NCBI RefSeq assembly: GCF_000787835.1
Contig: NZ_BBPP01000014.1
Span: 1-64,000, forward strand
Length of the DNA: 64,000 nucleotides
Source of the DNA: Streptacidiphilus melanogenes
GTDB lineage: Bacteria; Actinomycetota; Actinomycetes; Streptomycetales; Streptomycetaceae
Reading direction: 5' to 3'
The notes beneath the pieces were generated by a model. The model had not been told where the DNA came from. It saw only the letters and a list, made by a program, of their open reading frames with translations, and did not search any database. The first letter of the stretch is position 1. Each line of letters begins with the position of its first letter. This document shows positions 50,145 through 60,215 of the stretch, piece after piece. A program made the position numbers and the translations under genes.

Positions 50145-50807
50145 CTACACGGTGGGCGCCGGGGTGGCGACTCCCTCCACCAGGCTGAGCAGGCTGCCGC
50201 CCGCCAGGCCGAGCTCGCGTTCCGCGGTGGTGACGGCCATGTTCGTCACGGCGGCGGGACGGTTGCTGCGGTCGGTGTTCGCGTGGACGCCGAGGCCGTC
50301 GAGGACGACCAGGATCAGGATGGCCGCTACCGCGGGGTCTTCGGGGTCGAAGACGCCCTCGGCGGTGCCCTCGCGCAGCAGGCCGGTAAGCCGGTCGCGC
50401 CAGGCGGCCTCCTGGACGGCGACGCGCTCGGCGAGCACCGGCCGGAACCGGCTCAGGTGGCGGGCGTTGAGCCAGAGCCGGCTCATGTCGTCGTAGCGCG
50501 GGCCCGTGGAGCGCGCGAAGAACCGTGCGAGCAGGTCCAGGGCGGCGCCGGCCGACCGCTCGGCTGGGATCAGTTCCTCCAGTTCGTCCGTGGCCGCGGT
50601 CCCGAAGGCCTCGGCCACCAGTTCCTCCGCCACCGGAAAGTAGTGGCTGATCAGCCCTGGCCGTACGGCGAGGTCCTCGGCGACCCGCCGCATGGTGATG
50701 CACTCCAGGCCCTCGGTCAGCGCGATCGTGGCGGCCCGGCCCACGATCTCGGCCCGGCGCGCCTCGGGGCTCTTGCGGACCCGCTTGGGTGGAGCGCTCG
50801 GCGACAT
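50145..50807 (-). CDS. TetR-family regulator
   Basis: A 220-residue repressor. The helix-turn-helix is RRAEIVGRAATIALTEGLEC then MRRVAEDLAVRPGLISHYFP, with HYFP the usual end of the recognition helix. The helical ligand domain contains DRLTGLLREGTAEGVFDPED. ATG 50807 is favoured over the upstream in-frame ATG at 50918 because a palindromic operator lies just before it and the extra 37 residues are Pro/Ser/Glu-rich. The gene is monocistronic. The target beyond itself is unclear; the nearest divergent gene is the HNH nuclease. Confidence 0.88.
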   Translation of the reverse strand: MSPSAPPKRVRKSPEARRAEIVGRAATIALTEGLECITMRRVAEDLAVRPGLISHYFPVAEELVAEAFGTAATDELEELIPAERSAGAALDLLARFFARSTGPRYDDMSRLWLNARHLSRFRPVLAERVAVQEAAWRDRLTGLLREGTAEGVFDPEDPAVAAILILVVLDGLGVHANTDRSNRPAAVTNMAVTTAERELGLAGGSLLSLVEGVATPAPTV

Positions 50808-50817
50808 GCCCCGCACG

Positions 50818-50839
50818 CTATTGGATGCACGACCAATAG
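50818..50839 (-). promoter_or_regulatory. Operator of the TetR gene
   Basis: CTATTGG (50818-50824) and CCAATAG (50833-50839) are perfect 7-bp arms around eight bases, beginning ten bases upstream of the start codon. Position and form fit autorepression. Confidence 0.65.
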
Positions 50840-51195
50840 ACAAGTCCGCCCCCTCGGCGGGCTTCGGGTTCTGCGGTTCCTGTGACTCGGCCGACCGTGA
50901 AGGCGTCATGCCGTCCACGATTCCACGACCGGCCCACGCGCGGCTCGCGGGCGGCCCGCGCGATCGCGGGCGATCGGCGGACGGGCGGACTGCCGTCGCG
51001 TCGCTCCCGGCCAGGGCTCCGTCGGCGGGGCGCGGCGCACCGTGGTCAGGGTGGGGGCGGTCAGGTCCCGCCCGGAGTCTCCGCGCGTTGACTGGACGGT
51101 TACTGACTCGACATCAGGAGTTCTGCCGGGGTCCCTTCTCGTCCCCACCGGGCGGTGGTGTCATGTACGCACCCCAACGAGAACCGGAGTCGTCC
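50840..51195 (+). promoter_or_regulatory. Upstream region of the HNH nuclease gene
   Basis: Apart from the TetR promoter this region has no gene. TTGACT at 51088-51093 is a fair -35; the -10 near 51111 (ACATCA) is poor. GTTACTGACTCGACATCAGGAG follows only in part a known pattern. Confidence 0.3.
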
Positions 51196-51741
51196 ATGCC
51201 CGTCGTCGCCGTCCGTCGTCTGCTCATATCCTCCGCCGCACTCGCCCTCACCGCGGGCGGGCTCGTCTTCGGTACCGGTGCCACCGCCCACGCCGCGGCC
51301 GCCTGCTCCCAGGCGTACCTGCCGCTGCCGGACCCGAGCTGCACGCCCGGCGCGACCAACCCGGACGTCACGCAGGCCACCATCGGCTCCACCATCTGCG
51401 TCTCCGGCTGGACGGCCACCATCCGGCCGTCGACGTCCTACACCAACGCGCTGAAGAAGACGCAGATCGCCGAGTACGGCTACAGCGACACCAACATGGC
51501 CGACTACGAGGAGGACCACTTCATCCCCCTCGAGCTCGGCGGCGCCCCCCGCGACCCGAACAACCTCTGGCCGCAGCCGCACTACGCCACCGGCGGCACG
51601 AGCGACACCTCCTACAGCAAGGACGGCGTGGAGACCAAGCTCAAGAACGCCGTCTGCAAGGGCACCGTCAAGCTCTCCGCCGCCCAGAACGCGATCGCCA
51701 CGGACTGGACCACGGCCCTGCAGCGCCTCGGCCTCTCCTGA
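51196..51741 (+). CDS. Secreted HNH-type nuclease
   Basis: A 181-residue protein with a Sec signal (RRLLISSAALALTAGGLVFG, cleavage near AHAAA at about 35). The mature part has the HNH-like core YEEDHFIPLELGGAPRDPNN followed by LWPQPH, the form seen in small secreted streptomycete nucleases, where the His of EDH and the Asn before LWP are metal/catalytic residues. Two Cys pairs are likely (AACSQ/PSCTPG and TICVSG/AVCKG). ATG 51196 follows CCGGAG. It probably degrades extracellular DNA. It is convergent with the binding-protein gene. Confidence 0.85.
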   Translation: MPVVAVRRLLISSAALALTAGGLVFGTGATAHAAAACSQAYLPLPDPSCTPGATNPDVTQATIGSTICVSGWTATIRPSTSYTNALKKTQIAEYGYSDTNMADYEEDHFIPLELGGAPRDPNNLWPQPHYATGGTSDTSYSKDGVETKLKNAVCKGTVKLSAAQNAIATDWTTALQRLGLS

Positions 51742-51880
51742 GCTCGGCTCCCGGGCGCGACTCCTGAGCACGGCTCCTGGGCGTGAGCCCGGCGCCTGAG
51801 CGCGGCTCCGCGCGGGCGGGGACGGTGCACCGCCCGCGCGGGTCCGGATCGGCCGAGGCGCCGAACGCCGGGGCCGGTGC

Positions 51881-53542
51881 TCACTCCTGGTCGCAGCCCG
51901 GAGCCTGCTTCTGCCCGCGAGCGGGGCTCTGCAGCAGCGGCACGCCGCCCGGCCAGGTGAGCTGCACGGTCGACGTGGTGCCGTCCCCGTTGACCCGGAC
52001 CACCGGCACCGGCCGGTCGAGCGGATTGCCGCCGGGTCCGAAGGCGATCCATCCGCTGGCGCCCGGAATCATGTTGGAGCAGTTCATCTGGTCCAGCGTG
52101 CCGACCTGTGACTCCGGATCGGACAACAGCATCGCGTCGTCACGCGCCGCGGAGACCGCCGCGGCCACGGCGTCGTGCGTCAGCATGGCGTGGCCGCTGC
52201 TGAGGTCGTTCGGGTCGAAGGCGAGTGGCGCCGCGTGGTCGTCCGCGGTGAGCGGTTGACGGGTGCAGCCGTCCGGCTGTCCGGTGAAGGCCGCCCGGAA
52301 CTGCTGGAAGTTCTGCGCGGCGGCAGCGGTGCAGCCGATCCGCTGCCACTCGTCCGGGCTCGACAGCGCCGTGTAGTAGAGGGAGATCTTCTGGGCGGCG
52401 ATCGCCCGGTCCACCGTCGGGTCGCCGATCTCCGTCGCGGCGTCGTCGCCGGAAACGACGGCCAGGTCCTTCAGGCCGCATGTCCCCTGCTGGACCCAGG
52501 TCTCCACGAAGGCGTCCAGGTCGTCCCCGCGGCCGGCGAAGTAGACGAGCGACGGCGCGGCCTGGCACAGGTTGGCGTGCATCAGCGTGAACTGCTGGAC
52601 CAGGTAGTCGTGGCGGCTCACCCCCGAGGAGAGGTTCCGGTCGGTGGTGGGCGGCGAGGTGAAGGGCAGCTTCGCGATGGTCCGCCCCGGGGCCGGAAGG
52701 TCCAGGCCCGCGGCCTTCACCAGGGTCGAGATGTAGTCGTCCTGCGAGGCGGTGTCCTCGACGATCGCGATCGAGGCGGGAGCGGGGCGCATGCCCTCCA
52801 CGAAGGCGGCCGCCGCCTTCACCGATTCGGAGTTCGTGGTGGAGACCCGGAAGAAGTCGCGGGTCGGGCCGCCGCCCATGTCCTTCGGCTCGGTGTTCAT
52901 GTCGTCGCCGGTGACCGTCGCCCCGATGACTGGCAGGTGCGCGTTGTCGGAGAGCCAGGCGGCGGCCGCCCTGGTCTCGTCGGTGCTCTGCCCGAGGCCG
53001 GTGACGGCGGTGATGTGCTGCGCCTTGGCGTTGGCTGCGATCAGCTGCACCGCGTTCTGCCAGGACCCGTACTGGCTGCCCATGTTGCCCAGGACCAGCT
53101 TGACGGGGAGGCCGCGGCTGCCGAAGGCCGCCGTGTGGTTCGCCCGCCACATCGCGGTGAGCGCACCCTCGACGACGGGGTAGAGGCTGTCGTAGGTGAC
53201 GGTGTCGACCCCGGTCACCGGCGAGAAGTCGAGCAGCAGCACCACGGTGACGTACGAGGGGCCGGTCACCTTCGCGTCGGCGGAGTTCACCTCGCCGCGC
53301 AGGGCCTGCAGCCGCGCGGGCTCCTGCTTCGCGAACGGGCCGCCGTCCAGGTCGACGCCGACGCAGGACAGCGGTGAGGTCACCACCTGCATGCCGCGGC
53401 CGCAGGCGATCGGTGCGGAGTCCACGGCGTCGGCGATCCGCACCCCGGCGAGGACCAGGGCGGCCACGGCCAACAGGGCGACCGCCGAGGACAGGACGGG
53501 GTGCTTCCAGACGATCGGGAAGCGGGGCTGCACGGGAGGCAT
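51881..53542 (-). CDS. Membrane-anchored type I periplasmic-binding-protein-like sensor
   Basis: A 553-residue protein. Residues 1-13 are cytosolic, one membrane helix follows at about 14-36 (HPVLSSAVALLAVAALVLAG), and the rest is outside. The ectodomain follows the branched-chain amino-acid receptor fold (Peripla_BP_6): KLVLGNMGSQYGSWQNAV, AVTGLGQSTDETRAAAAWL, LPVIGATVTGDDMNT and SIAIVEDTASQDDYISTLV mark the two lobes. There is no lipobox and no adjacent permease, so it is not a normal transport receptor. Several Cys (IACGRG, LSCVGV, GTCGLK, IGCTAA) suggest disulfides. It is encoded 90 bases after the NTPase, and the two probably form one sensory system. Confidence 0.8.
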   Translation of the reverse strand: MPPVQPRFPIVWKHPVLSSAVALLAVAALVLAGVRIADAVDSAPIACGRGMQVVTSPLSCVGVDLDGGPFAKQEPARLQALRGEVNSADAKVTGPSYVTVVLLLDFSPVTGVDTVTYDSLYPVVEGALTAMWRANHTAAFGSRGLPVKLVLGNMGSQYGSWQNAVQLIAANAKAQHITAVTGLGQSTDETRAAAAWLSDNAHLPVIGATVTGDDMNTEPKDMGGGPTRDFFRVSTTNSESVKAAAAFVEGMRPAPASIAIVEDTASQDDYISTLVKAAGLDLPAPGRTIAKLPFTSPPTTDRNLSSGVSRHDYLVQQFTLMHANLCQAAPSLVYFAGRGDDLDAFVETWVQQGTCGLKDLAVVSGDDAATEIGDPTVDRAIAAQKISLYYTALSSPDEWQRIGCTAAAAQNFQQFRAAFTGQPDGCTRQPLTADDHAAPLAFDPNDLSSGHAMLTHDAVAAAVSAARDDAMLLSDPESQVGTLDQMNCSNMIPGASGWIAFGPGGNPLDRPVPVVRVNGDGTTSTVQLTWPGGVPLLQSPARGQKQAPGCDQE

Positions 53543-53632
53543 GGGGGGCTCCGTGGGGTGGGACGACGGGAGGTACGACGGCGCGCGTGCGGGCGACGGG
53601 CGTCGACGGGCTCGTCGGGCTCGACAGGTGGG

Positions 53633-55828
53633 CTAGTGCGAGAACCTGGCGGCCGCCTGCAGCAGCGCGTCGACGTCGGACTGGGTCGACCGGCCGGCGA
53701 GCCCGCGGAAGGCCTGGGCGATCTGCTCGTCCCAGTACGCGTCGGCTTCGGTGAGCGGGTCGTTGTAAAGCCAGAGCAGCAGCACCAGCTTCGCCGTCGG
53801 CGCTTCGACGTCGCTGCGCCAGCGCGGCTGGTCCACCAGCCGTTCGTAGGAGGACCGCAGCGTCTCGTGGAGCGGTAGCGCGGTGGGCGCCGAGGTGACG
53901 TACCACAGCCGCTCGACCCAGGCGGAGTGCCGGTCCTGGTCGAAGGTGGCAGCCATGATCCGTGCCACAGCGTCGAACTGATGCAGTGCCAGCTCGTGGA
54001 AGAGCACTCTGTCGCCGGTCGCGTCCTGGGGCCGCAGCCGCTGGAACGCGCGCCGCCAGGTGTCGTTCGGCGCGGTCGGCCAGGTCGTGAGGTCCGGCGG
54101 GTTGAGGCCCGCGGGGCTGTCGGCGGCGGCGAGGCCGGTCAACAGGCACTCCCGCAGCCACGGATGGAGGACGGGGCGCCGGGCCTGGCGTGTGCGCGAC
54201 TCCGTCGGCGACGGCGTGACGGCGCTGACCCACAGGTGCTTGCGCAGCGACTGGAGGGTGCCGTTCAGGCCGGGGACGTCGGCGGGCAGCCGGGCGTCCT
54301 CCGCGGCACGCGGGTCCGCCAGGTAGGCCGCCGCGGCCACCGTGTCCGGCAGGTTGACCCAGTGCCGGTCGGGGACGTCGATCTCGCCGGACAGGTGCGC
54401 CAGCCCGTGCCGCCACAGCGGCGCGACGGCGCCCTCGTGGTCCGTGTTCCGCAGCATCAGGGCCCCGAGGGGGCGCGAGCCGAAGGGGCGCGAACGCGGC
54501 GCGGCGTGCCGTTCCAAGTCCTGGTCCAGCGCGTCCTCGAAGGCGTCCTGGCCGCCCCGGTGGCCCGCGCACAGCAGGTTCGTGGCCTCGTCGACGCTGC
54601 TGCCGGACCGCGTCGACGTCCCGGTTCCCGGGGGCCCGGCGCGGTGCGCGCCGTCGAGCCACACGGGCAGCCAGGCACCGGTGCCCGGTCCCGGGCCGTA
54701 GCCGTTCTCGTCCACGGCGCCGTTGGCGCTCGGGGATTCCCAATGGGCACGGCTGACGTGGGAGAAGGTCGGGATCACGGCACGGTGCGCGCCCGGGGAG
54801 GCCGTCGCCCACGGCTCGAGCCAGTGGTGGCGCCACTCGTCCTGCCACTGGTTGAAGGCGGCGACCACCAGCAGCGGGTCGTGGCCGTGGCCCTCCGACG
54901 CGGCCGCCTCGGCGGAGGCAGAGGAGGAAGCGGAGGCGGCGCGACGCTGCCGGGCGGCGGTGAGCGCGGCGAGGAAGGCGCGGCCGGGTTCGGTCTGCGC
55001 GTTGTCGACGAGCAGCACCCAGGCGTGGTGGTGGCGGCTCCGCCCGTGCCGGTCGGCCGGATCGGCCGGTATGTGGCAGCGGCAGCTGACCGGGATCGTG
55101 CCCCGGTGGGCGTTGGCTGTCAGATCGGCGAGCAGCGCGTCCATCAGCTCGGCCGCCGCGTCCTTGGGCCGGGCCTGGCTGAGCGCGATCAGCGCGTCGA
55201 TCGGATCGGCGGACTCCGCCGCGCGGGTGCGGCCGTGGTAGCCGATCCCCTTGCGCACGCCCAGCAGGGACGCCTTCTGGGAGAGCAGCCGGGTGAGGGC
55301 CTTCGCGGTGTCGCGGGCCGGCGGCACGAACCTGCCGAGGCCCGGCAGCGTCGACGAGGTGAGGTCCGCCGCGATGTCCAGGCCCTGCTGGGCCGCCTGG
55401 GCGGTGCGGGCGGTGGCCCGGCCGGCCCGGGTGTTGTCGGCGTACTCCTGGATCCGCGTGCCCATCTCCGCCAGGGCCCGGGTGCGGTCCGCCGGCAGGG
55501 CGGGTAAGTCCCGTGCAAGGTAAGCGAGTCGGAAGCGGTGGAAGCTCGGCGGCTGCTTGAGGTGCTGCCAGGCCCGGGTCATGTCGAAGGCGATCCGGTT
55601 GGCCGCCACCGGGATGACGTCGTCGCCTTTCGGCAGGGCGGCGCAGTCGAGGATGCTGTGCACGACGCTCCCGCCGCACTCCTGCGAGAGCATCCGTAAC
55701 ATGCCGCTCTTGCCGGAGCCGCGCGGGGCGAGCAGGGCGACGAACGGATCCGGCCGTTGCCGCCCCTCTCGCTGCCACATCGTCCGGTTGAGGAACTCCT
55801 CCGCAGCGCGCTGTGCGGTGACGCTCAC
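53633..55828 (-). CDS. Large P-loop NTPase of unknown function
   Basis: A 731-residue cytosolic NTPase. Walker A APRGSGKS is at 34-41 and Walker B WVLLVDNAQ at about 270-278, an unusually long separation filled by a mostly helical insert (about 75-235). The insert has TARTAQAAQQGLDIAADLT and a possible amphipathic helix. A low-complexity Ala/Ser stretch (RRAASASSSASAEAAAS) lies at about 295-312. The C-terminal 400 residues are helical with many Trp and His (FNQWQDEWRHHWLEPW), and resemble no domain I can name. The pattern recalls STAND/KAP-like ATPases without a clear sensor. GTG 55828 has GGGGGAG upstream. First gene of the operon with the binding-protein sensor. Confidence 0.75.
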   Translation of the reverse strand: MSVTAQRAAEEFLNRTMWQREGRQRPDPFVALLAPRGSGKSGMLRMLSQECGGSVVHSILDCAALPKGDDVIPVAANRIAFDMTRAWQHLKQPPSFHRFRLAYLARDLPALPADRTRALAEMGTRIQEYADNTRAGRATARTAQAAQQGLDIAADLTSSTLPGLGRFVPPARDTAKALTRLLSQKASLLGVRKGIGYHGRTRAAESADPIDALIALSQARPKDAAAELMDALLADLTANAHRGTIPVSCRCHIPADPADRHGRSRHHHAWVLLVDNAQTEPGRAFLAALTAARQRRAASASSSASAEAAASEGHGHDPLLVVAAFNQWQDEWRHHWLEPWATASPGAHRAVIPTFSHVSRAHWESPSANGAVDENGYGPGPGTGAWLPVWLDGAHRAGPPGTGTSTRSGSSVDEATNLLCAGHRGGQDAFEDALDQDLERHAAPRSRPFGSRPLGALMLRNTDHEGAVAPLWRHGLAHLSGEIDVPDRHWVNLPDTVAAAAYLADPRAAEDARLPADVPGLNGTLQSLRKHLWVSAVTPSPTESRTRQARRPVLHPWLRECLLTGLAAADSPAGLNPPDLTTWPTAPNDTWRRAFQRLRPQDATGDRVLFHELALHQFDAVARIMAATFDQDRHSAWVERLWYVTSAPTALPLHETLRSSYERLVDQPRWRSDVEAPTAKLVLLLWLYNDPLTEADAYWDEQIAQAFRGLAGRSTQSDVDALLQAAARFSH

Positions 55829-55892
55829 CCTGGCTCTCCCCCTCGCCGGCAGATCGGCCCGGCGCCGCGATCTCAGCGGTGCATCGCGCGCG

Positions 55893-55922
55893 AAGTTAGC
55901 ACGCACTCAAGGCATCTGACAG
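55893..55922 (-). promoter_or_regulatory. Promoter of the NTPase-sensor operon
   Basis: On the minus strand CTGTCA (55922-55917), an 18-base spacer, then TAACTT (55898-55893). The -35 lies just past the stop of the acyl-CoA dehydrogenase gene. Confidence 0.5.
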
Positions 55923-55923
55923 G

Positions 55924-57071
<1,148 letters not shown>

Positions 57072-57075
<4 letters not shown>

Positions 57076-57824
57076 CGTCTCTCCGGGCGTTCGGTGCGTC
57101 GGGTGCGTTCGGTGCGTCGGGTTTGTCGGGTGCGTTCGTCGGTTCGGTGGGGACGGTCCGGCAGGTGTGGTTCCGGGACGGCGTCGGCCTCGGCGATCCG
57201 CAGGGCGAAGCGCGCGTACTGGTCGGCGACCTGCTCACGCCCGTAGCTCTGGTCGGGGCCGAACCAGTGTGCGACCTGCACGCCGAGGGCGCTGATCGCG
57301 GTGGCGGCCAGCGGCAGGTCCTCGACGGCGAACTCGCCGTCCCGCGTCCCGCGTTCGAGGAGGCCGAGCAGCAGCCGGCGGCAGCCGGCGCGCAACTCCA
57401 GGGAGGGTGCCGCGAGTTCGGGCGACAGCGCGTGCAGTTCGCTGTTGGTCACGACGGCCAGCAGGGGGAAGTCGGTGTGCAGCAGCACGTGGGCCCGGAC
57501 CAGTGCGGTCAGGCCGGCGGCGGCGCCGTGGCCCTCCGCCCCGGCGACGGCCTCGGTGAGCCGGTCGTGCAGTTCCTGGTGCCCGATCCGGACCAGCTCG
57601 GCCAGCACGTGCTCCTTGGAGGGGTAGTGCGCGTACAGGGTGGCCGAGTTGATGCCGACGACGGCGGCGATCTGCCGAATCGAGGCGCCGGCGAAGCCCG
57701 CCTCGGCGAAGAGTTCGAGGCCGGCCCGGAGGATGCGCCCCTTGGTGCCCGGCGGCGTGACGCCGACCGGCAGCACGGCCGCGACCGCGACCACGCGCCG
57801 GTACTCCCAACCGGGTGCGTCCAT
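57072..57824 (-). CDS. TetR-family regulator of the acyl-CoA dehydrogenase operon
   Basis: A 250-residue repressor. The helix-turn-helix reads TKGRILRAGLELFAEAGFAG and IRQIAAVVGINSATLYAHYP. The ligand domain fits regulators of fatty-acid and acyl-CoA genes (TetR_C_4/KstR2-like region). The C-terminal 25 residues are an odd Arg/Thr/Glu tail (RTRRTERPERR) coded by short GTTCGGTGCGTCGG repeats at about 57088-57140. ATG 57824 follows CGGAG. It overlaps the dehydrogenase gene, and two palindromic sites in the divergent region are its likely operators. Confidence 0.9.
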
Positions 57825-57839
57825 GTCGTCTCCGTTCCC

Positions 57840-57853
57840 ACCGATCGATCGGT
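57840..57853. promoter_or_regulatory. Operator 1, TetR/PHA-depolymerase divergent region
   Basis: ACCGATCGATCGGT, a perfect 14-bp palindrome 15 bases upstream of the TetR start and ending where TTGACA (57853-57858), a plus-strand -35, begins. Confidence 0.65.
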
Positions 57854-57897
57854 TGACACCGTAGCGCGGAAGCCGGATGGTAACGGGCGAACAGCAG

Positions 57898-57917
57898 AAC
57901 CAATCGATCGATTGGTT
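57898..57917. promoter_or_regulatory. Operator 2, TetR/PHA-depolymerase divergent region
   Basis: AACCAATCGATCGATTGGTT, a perfect 20-bp palindrome sharing the CGATCG centre with operator 1. It lies downstream of the depolymerase promoter, where a bound dimer would block RNA polymerase. Confidence 0.7.
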
Positions 57918-57962
57918 GGAAGGTTGGAAGGCGTCCACTGGAACCGCGACGAAGGAGTCCGC

Positions 57963-59042
57963 GTGCCAAGGAAGCTCCGCTCTCTGCTCCACCGTTCGCT
58001 CCGCCCCTCGTCCCGCCCCTCGCTCCGCCACCGCAGCCGGGCCGTCTCGCGCGGGCGCTCGGTCGCCGCCGTCCTCGCGGCGGCGGCCCTGGCCGCGCTC
58101 GGCCTCGCCGCGCCCGCGCGGGCCGAGGCGCCGCCGTTGCCGCACCTGAACATCACCGCCGACTACGTCACCGGCGTCTCCTCCGGCGGCTTCATGGCCA
58201 CGCAGCTCCAGGTCGCCTACTCGGGCACCTTCCGCGGCGTGGGCGTGATCGCCGCCGGGCCCTACGACTGCGGCCAGGGGAACGTCATCGAGTTCGCCAC
58301 CTGCGACCTCGGGCTCGGCGTCGGCACCCTGGAGAGACAGGCCCAGACCTGGGCGTCGCAGGGCCGGATCGACCCGGTCGGCAACCTCGACGGGCTGCCC
58401 GTCTACACCTACCACGGCACCCTGGACCCGATCGTCAACCCGCTGGTCTCCGCAGCCGGCGTTGCCTTCTACCAGCACTTCGGCGCGGTGACGACCACCC
58501 ACGACCGGGACCCGGCCGGCCACTCCTGGCCCACGCCCGACGGTGTCGTCCCCTGCCCGCTGACCTCGCCGCCGTTCCTCAACGACTGCGGTGACGACCC
58601 CGAGGGCGAGATGCTCACCGCCTGGCTCGGTCAGGTGAACCCGCCCGACACCGGCGCCCCGCGCGGGACGCTCCTCCATTTCGACCAGAACGCCTACGTT
58701 CCGGGCGGCTACGGGCCCTTCCTCTCCATGGACACCACCGGCCAGCTCTACGTCCCGCCCGGGTGCGCCTCCGGTGCACCGTGCCGCCTGGTCGTCGCCC
58801 TGCACGGCTGGATCTCCGCACAGCAACTGCTCGGCACGGCCTTCGCCGACCACGGGAACCTGGACACCTATGCCGACACGAACAACCTGGTGATCCTCTA
58901 CCCACAGGCGGTCTCCAGCCTCCTGCCCGTCAACCCGCAGGGCTGCTGGGACTGGTTCGGCTACGACGGCTCCGACTACGCGGTCAAGTCCGCCCCGCAG
59001 ATGCGCGCCATCGTCGCGATGGTCCACGCGCTCGGCGGCTGA
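57963..59042 (+). CDS. Secreted type-2 polyhydroxyalkanoate depolymerase/esterase
   Basis: A 359-residue secreted esterase. An Arg-rich start is followed by a Sec signal (AVLAAAALAALGLAAPARA, cleavage near residue 54). The Ser nucleophile lies close to the mature N-terminus in VTGVSSGGFMATQLQVAYS, the acid in YTYHGTLDPIVNP, and the His in PAGHSWPTPDG: the extracellular type-2 catalytic domain of short-chain PHA depolymerases. Cys pairs (YDCGQG/ATCDLG, PPGCASGAPC) suggest disulfides. The tail has VVALHGWISAQQLLG and GCWDWFGYDG. GTG 57963 follows GAAGGAG. It probably hydrolyses polyhydroxybutyrate or similar esters, under the divergent TetR regulator. Confidence 0.88.
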   Translation: MPRKLRSLLHRSLRPSSRPSLRHRSRAVSRGRSVAAVLAAAALAALGLAAPARAEAPPLPHLNITADYVTGVSSGGFMATQLQVAYSGTFRGVGVIAAGPYDCGQGNVIEFATCDLGLGVGTLERQAQTWASQGRIDPVGNLDGLPVYTYHGTLDPIVNPLVSAAGVAFYQHFGAVTTTHDRDPAGHSWPTPDGVVPCPLTSPPFLNDCGDDPEGEMLTAWLGQVNPPDTGAPRGTLLHFDQNAYVPGGYGPFLSMDTTGQLYVPPGCASGAPCRLVVALHGWISAQQLLGTAFADHGNLDTYADTNNLVILYPQAVSSLLPVNPQGCWDWFGYDGSDYAVKSAPQMRAIVAMVHALGG

Positions 59043-59096
59043 GCCCCGCCACCGCCGCCGACCGCCTGCCCGGTCCTGCCGCGCGGGGCAGGCTCG

Positions 59097-60215
59097 TCAG
59101 TCGGCGGAGTGCGGGTCGGGCGCGGACAGTTCCACCGTGATGCGCAGCCCGCCGGCCGGGCGCGGGGTGAGGGTGAGCGTTCCGTCGTGCGCCTGGGTGA
59201 TGCTCCGGACGATCGCCAGACCGAGGCCGACGCCCGCGTGGTCGCCGTGCGCGCGCCCGGTGCCGCGCTGGAAAGGCTCGGTGAGGGTTGTGGCCGGCTC
59301 CGGGTCGACCGGCCCGCCGGTGTTCTCGACCGTGAGCACCGCACCGCTGTCCGGGCGGACGTCGGTGCTCACCCACACCACGCCCTGCTCGGGCAGGTTG
59401 TGGACGATCGCGTTGTGCAGGAGGTTCGTGACCAGCTGGAGGAGCAGGGCGTGCGATCCGGTCGTGGGGGTGATGCCGCCGAGGGTCTCGATGGTGACGC
59501 CGCGCTTCTCAGCGAGGGGCAGTAGCGTCTCGGCGGCCTCCTCCGCCACGAGGGACAAGTCGACGTCCTCCCGGGCGAAGGACCGCTGCTCGGCGCGGCT
59601 GAGCAGGAGCAGCGCCTCGGTGAGCTCGATCGCCCTGGTGTTGACGGCGCTGAGGCGGTCGAAGACCTCGTCGACGTCTCGGTCCGGATCGGCGCGGGCC
59701 ACGTCGAGGACGGCTTTCGAGATCGCCAGTGGCGTGCGCAGCTCGTGCGAGGCATTGGCGGCGAATCTCCGCTGCTCGGAGACGTGCGCCTGGAGCCGCG
59801 CCAGCATCGTGTCGAAGGCGTCGGCGAGTTCGCGGAACTCGTCCTTCCGGCCCGGCAGCCGGACGCGGTGGGAGAGCGATCCGGTCGAGGCGAGGCGGGT
59901 GGCGTCCGTGAGACGGGACAGCGGTGCGAGCATCCGGCCGGCCAGGAGCCACCCTCCCACCAGGCCGAAGACCAGCAGGAACGCCAGCACCGCGGCCGCC
60001 CTCGGGGCGAACACGTGCAGCAGGTTGGACCGGACGGGGAAGACGCCGTTGGTGGTGCCCCCGGTGGAGCCGGGGATGATGAGCGCCCGCACGGGGACGT
60101 AGCGCAGCAGGAACAGCCACACGGCAGCGAGCAGCAGGACGCCGGCCAGCATCAGGAACCCGGCGTAGCTGAGGGTGAGTCTGAGCCGGACGCTCGGCCC
60201 GCGCCGTCTATCCAC
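59097..60215 (-). CDS. Two-component sensor histidine kinase
   Basis: A 372-residue membrane kinase. Two membrane helices (about 12-33 and 70-95) enclose a short outer loop of some 35 residues; a HAMP domain (AGRMLAPLSRLTDATRLAS) follows, then the H-box ANASHELRTPLAISKAV, the N-box LLQLVTNLLHNAIVHN, and G-boxes VENTGGPVDPE and GDHAGVGLGLAIVRS. It should autophosphorylate and pass phosphate to the OmpR-type regulator. GTG 60215 is chosen because it overlaps the regulator's end by eight bases; the longer open frame adds a low-complexity start. The signal is unknown. Confidence 0.92.
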   Translation of the reverse strand: MDRRRGPSVRLRLTLSYAGFLMLAGVLLLAAVWLFLLRYVPVRALIIPGSTGGTTNGVFPVRSNLLHVFAPRAAAVLAFLLVFGLVGGWLLAGRMLAPLSRLTDATRLASTGSLSHRVRLPGRKDEFRELADAFDTMLARLQAHVSEQRRFAANASHELRTPLAISKAVLDVARADPDRDVDEVFDRLSAVNTRAIELTEALLLLSRAEQRSFAREDVDLSLVAEEAAETLLPLAEKRGVTIETLGGITPTTGSHALLLQLVTNLLHNAIVHNLPEQGVVWVSTDVRPDSGAVLTVENTGGPVDPEPATTLTEPFQRGTGRAHGDHAGVGLGLAIVRSITQAHDGTLTLTPRPAGGLRITVELSAPDPHSAD

